From Symsagittifera roscoffensis (taxonomy: Eukaryota; Xenacoelomorpha; Acoela; Convolutidae), in contig NC_087065.1 of the NCBI RefSeq assembly GCF_963678635.1, positions 43,337,430-43,401,429 of the forward strand: 64,000 nt of DNA, read 5' to 3'. A program made the translations under genes and the position numbers. The notes below the pieces were generated by a model. The model saw nothing but the letters and a program-made list of their open reading frames with translations. It was not told where the DNA came from and ran no database searches. Shown here one piece after another: positions 55,448-64,000 of this stretch; positions within the stretch are counted from its first letter, which is position 1; each line of letters starts with the position of its first letter.

Positions 55448-57420
55448 AGCTTTGTCCGAAATCATTCGAGCACCTACGATCACTCGGAGATGATAGCAAG
55501 CAACATGGGACGAGTTTTTAATCCCCTTGGACCTGTCACCCCTGTAACTATAATGCCAAAGATTCTATTCCAAAAAATGGGCGGAGATTTTGAATCGGAT
55601 GACGATGTTGAAGTACATATGCGAACCAATTGCAACACAACATGGATAGCTTTTCTTCTGTCTTACCTGGATGTACCTCGGTACTCAACCAAGAATAGCT
55701 TTCAGCAAGTAGATCTTTATGCGATACGTCGATGATGGCTTTTGGAGTAGCTATCAATGCCGGGACAACTTCAGACGCAGGAGCCCCACGTTAATTGCTA
55801 GCCGCCATGTCAAGACGTCCAACAAGGAAGACAGTTTGCAGTCCAAGACTTGAGCTTTGTCCAATGGTTCTGGACCCTTTAACTCTTCAGGTTTGTCGTG
55901 AAGTCAATCAAAATTTTGCAATTTGTGGTAGATGTCAAGGCATGGAGTGATTCAACAATAGCACTCACTTGGATCAGATCAACTCCAAAAAGATGTTCTG
56001 CTTTCATGGTCAATCGCATTGCCAAAGTTAAACAGATGCTACCAGTCAACAAGTCCAAACGCGTTCCGACTCATCAAAACCCAGCCTACCACACTAGTCA
56101 ACCAGCAGCATCAGCTGAACTGGAAAACTTTCGACTTTGAGTCAGGATGCTCTTGGTTGCAGTCTTGTTTGGAATCCTGTACAACCGGTCCAAGCAAGTG
56201 GATTCCTGTACAAGCAAGTGAAGGGGAAATTGAGCTCCAACGATCATTCCACATAACCATCCTGGTCACTCAGGCAGCTTTATGAGGAAACAATGCTAGC
56301 AGCAAAACAGGTGCGACTAAACGTAGGATAGGCAAAAAGAGCGGAAAGTATTGGTGTTCCAACGATGGGGATTTTCTGGTAAAGCTCTGCGCATCAATGC
56401 TTTAGTTGCAAAGAAACTGACGATCGCAATCAGTTTTGAAAGATAATACTGAACCTCTTTGTACGAGGAGCTCAAGACAGTATTTTGACGAAGAAATCAA
56501 TACAATCGAAGACGGTCGATTAAGATATTAGCCTGAAATCAAGCCTCGTTTAGCTGTATTCATTCATAGACATCGATAGAATGCTAAAAATTGGTGGACG
56601 GCTGGTAACAGCTGATTGCCTAAACGAGAAAAATTTTAGATTATCTCGACTCAGAACGCTCATTTCTCGAGAAAAGTGATTCGCGATACTCATCTTGTCG
56701 AAGTACACAATGAACTGAATGCCACTGTTGCAAATCTGTATCGTACGAGTCAAGACGACGGTCCGAGTAGTGATTGGCAAATGCATCACTTGCTTCAGGT
56801 ATCATAGTAGGGCAAAGATTTTTCTAATGGGAGATTATCCTTGTCAACCCTTCAAAACCATTCCTCCATGTTGGTTTGATTTAAACTGACCAATGTATAA
56901 TAAAGAAGGCGATCAACCACTGAAGTGTTAAATAGTTTTTTTATTTGCTTTTGCAAAGCAATCCTTTTGCCTATATCAAAAGCCTTGGGCAGTGAAAAAT
57001 TATGGAAGGTTGTGCGAGGATGCATTAAGCAGATCTTCTCCGATAATCGAACAAATTCATCGGATCTTTAAACAAGCTAATTCAAGTAAAGAGACTACTA
57101 CAACTCAAACACTGGATAGGCAGCCTCCCTAAACACGTTCGATACTTACGTATCAGATGGACTGCTATACTTGCAAAGGCTCGAAAGTTCGGAGGTCTAT
57201 GGTAATCTGCTGCTGAGTCAATGAAATTGCTTTATCAGAAGACAATAGGCAATGTAGGAAACCTCAAGCTAGATGATGTGTACACAGTGGTAGGTCAGAT
57301 AGAATCAATAGTCAACTCAAGTAATGGCAACGACTTTGGATGATACTAAAGATAATGCGACGCTCACACAATCAAATCAGTTACATAATGTCAAGTATTA
57401 GCATTTGCACAATATTGATG
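55448..57420 (+). pseudogene. BEL/Pao retrotransposon pol remnant
   Basis: Broken plus-strand pol. In order: FNPLGPVTPVTIMPKILFQ (about 55520-55570), matching the end of BEL/Pao RT; DASMMAFGVA-like and PRLELC segments (about 55720-55860) in another frame; WSDSTIALTWI with CSAFMVNRI and a THQNPA motif (55945-56085), the RNase H end; then the integrase zinc and core region with GGRLVTADCLNEK (about 56590), CITC, and the FGGLW...IES sequence (about 57200-57320). Many frameshifts and stops make it non-functional. Known family features place this firmly in BEL/Pao rather than Gypsy. Confidence 0.8.
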
Positions 57421-57540
57421 ATCCGACCTTTGATGAGCTTAATGAAGCTGAAAAATGCCCGAGAAAACAATTTTGAAATTTGCACTGCATGCAGCATTCT
57501 GTAAGTTGCTGACATTTGAAAATATAACCGATATCCAAAA

Positions 57541-58000
57541 CAGTAGCGGTCAACAAGCTATCAATTCATTGTGGCCAATGGTAACCTCCGTTCTTACACT
57601 AGCTAGGGTAAAACGTGCGGTCATCAACAAGATGCGCGTGCTGGTATGGACTATGATTTTTCGTCATCGACGGCGGTAACCAATAGGAATCCCAGTCTTC
57701 ACATATTTTCTATGACAGTACGATATCAAGACGAACCTTGCTAGCTTCGGCGTATCAGAACGAACATTGCCAGTTTGATGTTTTAAATAATCTAGGTTAC
57801 AGTGTTATTTTTGAATCCCGCTTTTCTCTCGTCTTGATCAAAGATCAACGGGAGCGGCTATCGATAATCGATTCAGATCTTTCAAATCTGATTCACTTGA
57901 ATATTTGTTATTTCTCAGTAATGTATTTGCCCGCTCTATCGAATCAAGGTAAATCACATTAAGATTAATTACCTAAGAATTAGTTGTTTTGAGCTGTTGC
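57541..58000 (+). repeat. BEL/Pao-associated repeat, copy a
   Basis: It aligns with 60760-61200 (shared landmarks: cactagc-agggta-aacgtg, tcgtcatcgacggcg, aatgggaatcccagtc). It directly follows the pol remnant and may be the downstream part of the same element. Confidence 0.65.
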
Positions 58001-58134
58001 GGAATGTTCAGACACTTTAGCTTGTCTGGTTTTCTGTCATAATTGTTTTCCTTTATTTTCAAAAATAAGCTTCAAAATTTGTTCACGCTAAAGTATAGAT
58101 TTTCGGGGCTCATTTCAAACTAGTTTACCAACAA

Positions 58135-58590
58135 AAACATGATTGACTCGTGTCTTAAAGAGGAATTGAAGTTAGCGAAGATTTTTTTTAGCGGGAATAA
58201 ATTTTATACATATTGGTACAGTTGTGTTAATTTTATTCTAAACTGTCAATAAAGAAGATTCTCAAATTCAGAAAGTTTTAAGTCATATATGTTTTCAAAT
58301 GTAGTCAACAGATAGTATGAAGACTTTTGTGTCTGTTTACTGATTGATGAAAAAGTTCAGGTAAAATTACCATCTTTATCATCGTTATCGTTTTTTGGAT
58401 TCAGGTTTGAGAACAATCATGCATGAAAGAAAACAGAATCCATAGTTAACATTCGGTGAAATTCCAGCTATTTATCACCAATTTCTAAAAATGTTGATAT
58501 TTTGTAATCGTTGTGTTCAGCGCTCTTTGTCTTGGTAACTAACGAAAAGAAAGGCAAGTTAAATTTCTATATGCTCGTTGCATAAATTTT
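58135..58590. repeat. Direct repeat, copy a
   Basis: AT-rich sequence aligned with 58785-59395, ending in CGCTCTTTG..GAAAGGCAA. Probably an LTR or internal repeat of the degraded BEL/Pao family. No gene. Confidence 0.55.
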
Positions 58591-58784
58591 TTACGACCAG
58601 TTGGTTTTTGTATCGGCCATAAGCAAACTGTACTAGATGTTTATCTTATTTTATGCCAATGAAAACTCGATACTTTTCGGTTTGATTTTCTCTGAAACTT
58701 TTTTCCTATTTTGTTTGAATAAAATTGGGTGCAAATAAGTCTGCAATCTTGCGAAAATCTTTTGGGTTACCAAATCTGCAGTAA

Positions 58785-59395
58785 GGAAAACAGATTGACT
58801 TTTAGTATCAAAGAAGGATTCAAGTTAATAGTTTTTAGCGGGATGAAACTCTACCGATTGATCCAGCTTTGGGTTGATTTTATCCAAAAACTATCATAAA
58901 GAAGATTTTCAGAATTCAAACAGTGTAAAAGTCATAGATTTTTTCAAACGTATTCATAATTTTTTGAAGTACTCAATAAGCAAGAAGATTTGCATTCAGT
59001 AAACTCGAGTTCGATTTGTCTTTGACTGTATGATCGAAAAATTGATGCCAATATACTATGTTAGGTTAAGAATCTATCTTTTACATTCGGTTAATTTTCC
59101 AGCAATTGTGTTTCAAAAATTTCTGTAAACGTTGTATTTATCCGATAAAACTTGCTTAGTGTTTCGAATTTTTTTGGTATCATGCGTTAATTCAATCTTG
59201 GATGTATGTAAGCACTATTTATGGCTACATGGTTTGAAGAGAAACAACCCGCCACTGAAGAGCCCTCAAAAATGTATAGCATATAATTCGTTGCTCTTCT
59301 GGAGGTGGATTTTTCTTTCATCGATGTGTTCAACGCTCTTTGCCTCTTGAACTACCGAAAGGAAAGGCAAATTGAAACTCAATTTGTTAATGTCG
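58785..59395. repeat. Direct repeat, copy b
   Basis: Diverged second copy of 58135-58590. Its last 110 bp recur again at 63060-63175, so the block marks the junction with the next integrase fragment. Confidence 0.55.
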
Positions 59396-60240
59396 GATAG
59401 GCAAAAGAGCGGAATGTTATAGACTGCATAAAGTTGATGGACGGCTGGCAGCAGCTGATTGCCTTAACGAGAAAGTAATTTTTCAGATTATCTTGCCTCC
59501 GAACACTCATATCTCGATACTGAAGTGTTGCATATTAGGTTTTATTTGCTTTTCTGCTAAAGCTAAATTTTAGGTGATTCGGAAGCCTTGGACACTGAAT
59601 ACTAATTGAGGGTTAAAGGAGGATGCACCAAGCAGACCTCAGATAAATAATCAAATTCATCGGATCATAAAACACGCTTATTCAAGCGTAGACTACTACA
59701 AGACAAACTTAATGTAGACAGTCTCCCTGAACATAAACTTTGGTGTCTATCGGACTTTACCTGCAAGGGATCCAATTTTTGGAAGTCTATACGAAGCTTC
59801 TGCAAAGTTAATGAAGTTGCTATATCACATAACAAAAGGCAATCTAGGAAAAGTCAAACTAGATGAGGTGTTCACAGTGGTTAGTGAGATAGAAGCTAGA
59901 GTATACTAAACAAACTCTGCCGCTCACTTCATCAATGCTGCTAATTGGTTTCAAGTCAATTGCTCATTGCAGCTGATCCTACAATTAATGAGCTAAATGA
60001 AGATGAAAAATTCCCGAGAAAATAATTTTGATTAACTGCCATGCAACCACGCCGCAGGAACCCTTGTAGGAAAGCGGAACTTGAAAAAGCAGAATTTTCT
60101 TCCACACCCGATGATGATAACATTTTTTATTGCCACTGGGAATTGTGGAATATATATAGATAATGGAAGCGATAGTCTAATAAGGGAAGTGCAAAATAAA
60201 ACGGAATAGGAAGCATCTTCTTGAACCCATTATCCCTACA
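59396..60240 (+). pseudogene. BEL/Pao integrase fragment, copy b
   Basis: It begins with DGRLAAADCLNEK-type sequence (about 59440) and ends near aaataaaac at 60200; it encodes the equivalents of 56580-57360 with stops and deletions. It is nearly identical to 63175-63984, so the two duplicated recently compared with the 55-57 kb copy. Confidence 0.72.
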
Positions 60241-60759
60241 TTTCCAATAAGGAAACTTCCGCTTCCTCTTCTTTTTATCCACAAGATCAGGGGCTGCATC
60301 CACTTACTTCAGCCGCCCCAAGATAATCTTCACTCCCAATTCCCCATCGCCACCTTCATCTGAACCTCCGCCTTCCCCGCCATCAATCCAGGCATTTTCA
60401 CTACACCCTCTATCTTTCTGCTGAAGCCAAATTTCAGCTCTATCCGATGAAATGTGAAAAGATTGATCAGAGTTTGATTGTTGAGCACTCAGTTAAGTTC
60501 ATCCAAATCAGATTTAGTTAATTATATATTAATATTCCGCGCATATATTGTTTCGTTCTTTGGAAACCGAGATAAATCCAGTTAACTTAGAACTACTGAG
60601 AATAGATTGTTTTGAATTATCGTGAAGTATTGCTTCTAGTCCGCCGAAAACGAATCACTCATAAGTTACACGTGAACCCTCAGCTGAACTGACAAACTGA
60701 ATTGCAAACAAAGAGATAAAATCTACACACGCTACTAAGGAACAACATACCATCAACGG
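60241..60759. other. Unassigned AT-rich DNA
   Basis: It starts with a CT-rich stretch (60240-60420) and continues AT-rich. No gene or repeat boundary is recognised. Confidence 0.4.
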
Positions 60760-61200
60760 TTGGGCGGGATTGGACATGACTGTGTACTTCACGCTATCAG
60801 TTCGAGATAGCCAATAAGCATCTCAGTCCCCTACACTAGCAAGGGTAGAACGTGTGTTCATCAACAAAATAGGCGTGCCCGTATGTCTGATGAATTTTCG
60901 TCATCGACGGCGTCGGCCAATGGGAATCCCAGTCCTCTACAATTTTTTTCTATGAGTAGCTATCAAGACGATCATGGCCAGTTTCGACGTTTTTGATAAT
61001 CTGGATTACAGTGTGCTTCTTTTGAAACGATATATCTTCTGGTCTTCTTTGAAGATCAACGTAAGCGGCTCTGGACAATCAATTAAGATCGTCCAGTTCA
61101 GATTGATCTTTTTTTGTTAATTTTTGGGAAATATTTGCCCCTCAATCGGAACAATATATATCACATAAAGCCTACTAATTTGAGTATCAGTTGTTTTGAG
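60760..61200 (+). repeat. BEL/Pao-associated repeat, copy b
   Basis: Second copy of the 57541-58000 sequence, including the tcgtcatcgacggcg landmark. It again lies downstream of integrase-like sequence (59396-60240). Confidence 0.65.
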
Positions 61201-61527
61201 CTATTGCGAAGTAATCAGACACTTGACGTGGTCTGGTTTTCTTTGTTTTTTCGTTTTCTTTGATTCATCGATGAAATATATTAATTTGATGTGCGCTCAA
61301 ATCAACCTAGTTAGAAATCAATCATAATTGTTTGAATTCTTATTAAATACGAAAAGCGTAATTGCAGTAAACGTAAGCTCTCATACCGCTACCCAAACCC
61401 ATGTCAAGCCAATTGATCCTTGAAAAACAACCAGATAGATTGTTCACTGTTACCGTGCGTAACCCATTTGTGAAAACCCACCTAAGTTTGTGCATTTAAA
61501 CTTTATCAATTAAATAAATCAGACTGA

Positions 61528-62274
61528 CAATCAACGAACTGTATATTGGACCCGCTCAAATCTCAGTTAATCCAGAAAGAAGATGACGCAATCGAAGTCC
61601 TGATCAAGAGTTTCAAGAAAATCAACAGCAATATTTTAAGCCATTTTCCCAAAATCAGAATTTCAAATTATCACAGCCTAACAGCGTTAAGCAACGCCCA
61701 GCCAAACGGCAACAAGCAACAAATGTTAATATCCAAAACCCACCATGCCATAAGTACGAGTCAATCAAGCGACTGCCGTGTTTTACGAAAACTGCGATTA
61801 CCCTATTTATACTGCTGGTCAAGATCGCTTTCGACAAAAAGCTCAAGTAAAAGGACAATCCTTCCCGTTCCAACAGCAGCCAAAAAATTCATCAAGCCAT
61901 CGATTCACGAGTCAAATAGGGAAACGGAAATAGTTGAAAAGAACGAACAAAAATTGGACAAAAAAATGCGAAAAGCGAAACAAAAAATTTATCTCAATGG
62001 AAAATTAGAACCAGAACAGTTCTTTGACGTATATACAGTCGTCATAAAAGTTGATGAAATTCGAATATTAGTCAAACTCCAGTTTGCACATGAAATTTTC
62101 AGGCGCACCATGTTATATCAACAAATTCAGACCAAAACATCGAAATTGAAACGAGTGCAAATAGCCGTCGGAGGACAACTTGTACCATTAGATAAGAAAC
62201 CAACGGTTTCTTCCAAATCGCAGCAGAAACAGATACTGAAAAAAATTTTACACTCCGAAAAGCAATATCAATGA
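61528..62274 (+). CDS. Unassigned open reading frame
   Basis: An open frame of 248 codons follows a TGA at 61525. There is no ATG near its start (the first convenient initiator at 61546 is TTG). The protein is basic, Lys/Ser/Gln-rich in its first half, and more globular at about residues 150-220 (DVYTVVIKVDEIRILVKLQF). It could be a terminal exon, a Gag-like ORF fragment of a retroelement, or chance. I recognise no family. A second short open stretch follows at 62300-62491 in a neighbouring frame. Confidence 0.4.
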   Translation, partial: QSTNCILDPLKSQLIQKEDDAIEVLIKSFKKINSNILSHFPKIRISNYHSLTALSNAQPNGNKQQMLISKTHHAISTSQSSDCRVLRKLRLPYLYCWSRSLSTKSSSKRTILPVPTAAKKFIKPSIHESNRETEIVEKNEQKLDKKMRKAKQKIYLNGKLEPEQFFDVYTVVIKVDEIRILVKLQFAHEIFRRTMLYQQIQTKTSKLKRVQIAVGGQLVPLDKKPTVSSKSQQKQILKKILHSEKQYQ

Positions 62275-63049
62275 TACTTCAAAATATTTTCTTCAAGAAA
62301 TGAGGCATAGAATGTTGTCCATGATACGATCTTCTGAAATGTCTGGAATTGACAATCAATTTGAAGGAAATAAATTTACCAACCTGCAAACGACACTGAA
62401 AACCAACACTTCGAATCACTTTACTCCTTTCAAAGAAATATGTTATTCAACCAACGAAAACAATACTTATAAAATAGTTTTACTAAATTAGATATCAGAA
62501 ACACTAGCTAGCAGTTATCCCAATTCTCGAATTTCAAGATAATTACAATATCGCATAATGTCAATCAACAGCGGATAGCAAACTCAGCATCGCAGCCCTT
62601 AATTTATAAGATAATGTAATAACCCTTTCAAATAGAAGTAAAATGGCTATTTTTCAATCTTAAATTCAACAGACATTCAAAACATCATTTCGATTGATCC
62701 CCAAATACTAGCCCAGGCCGAATTGAATACTCCAGAAATTGTTAACTATGAAATCAATCAGTTGAAGCAAGCGAATCAATCAAATAGCTTGACAATCTTC
62801 AAAGCTTAGCCAGAATACGAGAATTTTTAGTTCCCGACTTTGAAATTGTGTGAAATTTCTAATTTCCTTTTACCAATTTAACGAGAATTTTATGAACAGA
62901 TCATCCCTTTTAAGAATCTTGAATTTTGCGAACTGAAATCAAATTACCATGATAGATTGACATCTGTCATAGCCATGACTTATGTTAACTTTACTTTTAT
63001 TTTACTTTTAACCTCAAAGATTTCTCGTTTTTTTTTCGTGTTGTGTAGT
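62275..63049. other. AT-rich region, nothing recognised
   Basis: Non-repetitive as far as I can see; a few short open stretches only. Confidence 0.4.
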
Positions 63050-64000
63050 CAATGTAGAGCTCACCATAATTTGTTGCTCTTCTGGAGGTGGATTTTTCTT
63101 TCATCGATGTTTTCAACGCTCTTTGCCTCTTGAACTACCGAAAGGAAAGGCAAATTGAAACTCAATTTGTTAACGTCGGATAGACAAAAGAGCGGAATGT
63201 TATAGACTGCATAAAGTTGGCGGACGGCTGGCAGCAGCTGATTGCCTTAACGAGAAAGTAGTTTTTCAGATTATCTTGCCTCCGAACACTCATATCTCGA
63301 TACTGAAGTGTTGCATATTAGGTTTTAATTGCTTTTCTACTAAAGCTATATTTTAGTTAATTCGAAAGCCTTGGACACTGAATACTAATTGAGGGTTAAA
63401 GGAGGATGCACCAAACAGATCTCAGATAAATAATCAAATTCATCGGATCATAAAACACGCTTATTCAAGCATAGAGACTACTACAAGACAAACTTAAAAA
63501 AAGACAGTCTCCCTGAACATAAACTTTGGTGTCTATCGGACTTAACGTGCAAGGGATCCAATTTTTGGAAAACTATACGAAGCTTCTGCAAAGTTAATGA
63601 AGTTGCTATATCACATAACAAAAGGCAATCTAGGAAAAGTCAAACTAGATGAGGTTTACACAGTGGTTAGTCAGATAGAAGCTAGAGTATACTAAATATA
63701 CTCTGCCGCTCACTTCATCAATGCTGCTAATTGGTTTAAGTCAATTGTTGATCCTACCATTAATGAGCAAAATGAAGATGAACAATTCCCGAGAAAATAA
63801 TTTTATTCAACTGCCATGCAACCACGCTGCAGGAATCGTTGTAGGAAAGTGGAACTTGAAAAAACAGATTTTTCATACACACCCGATGATGATAACATTT
63901 ATTATTGCCAATGGGAATTGTGGAATATATATAGATAATGGAAACGATAGTCTAATAAGGGAAGTGCAAAATAAAACTGAATAGGAAGCATCTTCTTCAA
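63050..64000 (+). pseudogene. BEL/Pao integrase fragment, copy c
   Basis: Direct repeat of 59290-60240 with few differences, running into the right window edge. It carries the DGRLAAADCLNEK-type segment, a K-L-D-E-V-x-T-V-V region, and the ggaattgtggaatatatatag landmark near 63913. Broken by stops. Confidence 0.72.

Overview
The window is eukaryotic and almost entirely transposable-element DNA. The AT-rich flanks full of T-runs, and the Ty3/Gypsy plus BEL/Pao element mix, suggest an invertebrate, possibly a nematode; this is a low-confidence guess because I recognise no host gene.

Centre and right (about 21.4-49.15 kb): one giant LTR retrotransposon of the Ty3/Gypsy (Metaviridae) class lies on the minus strand. 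It has LTRs of roughly 4 kb and an interior of about 18 kb. From 5' to 3' (right to left) the interior reads: leader; a gag-pol reading frame (gag, two CCHC knuckles, protease, RT with YVDD, RNase H, integrase with HHCC, DD35E and GPF) that seems originally to have continued into a macrodomain (ADP-ribose-binding fold); a spacer of about 390 bp; then a second very long reading frame (SGNH/GDSL hydrolase followed by about 1,700 residues I cannot assign). This copy is decayed. It carries a DTG-to-DTE protease change, isolated in-frame stops and a few one-base frameshifts, but each domain remains readable.

Left (1-21.4 kb): a rearranged array of partial, more decayed copies of the same element, all on the minus strand. 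Copy 3 (about 9.6-21.1 kb: gag to a truncated ORF2) shares the 21.4-26.7 kb LTR with the main element. Copy 2 (about 1.7-9.55 kb: integrase to 3' end plus a partial LTR) and copy 1 (1-1.57 kb: macrodomain and ORF2 start) follow. Copies 2 and 3 share the same internal deletion, which removes the SGNH hydrolase. Comparing copies is the main evidence for which stops and shifts in each are secondary.

The right LTR carries a 525-bp insertion with hAT-type ends, an exact 8-bp target duplication and an interior of CAATAT-type repeats.

Right flank (49.15-64 kb): AT-rich DNA with a tandem duplication of about 0.9 kb whose units each hold a long hairpin, a purine-rich minisatellite near 52.4-52.9 kb, a broken BEL/Pao pol (55.4-57.4 kb), further BEL/Pao integrase fragments repeated at 59.4-60.2 and 63.1-64 kb, and an unassigned 61.5-62.3 kb reading frame. 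I found no convincing tRNA, rRNA, CRISPR array or intact host gene.
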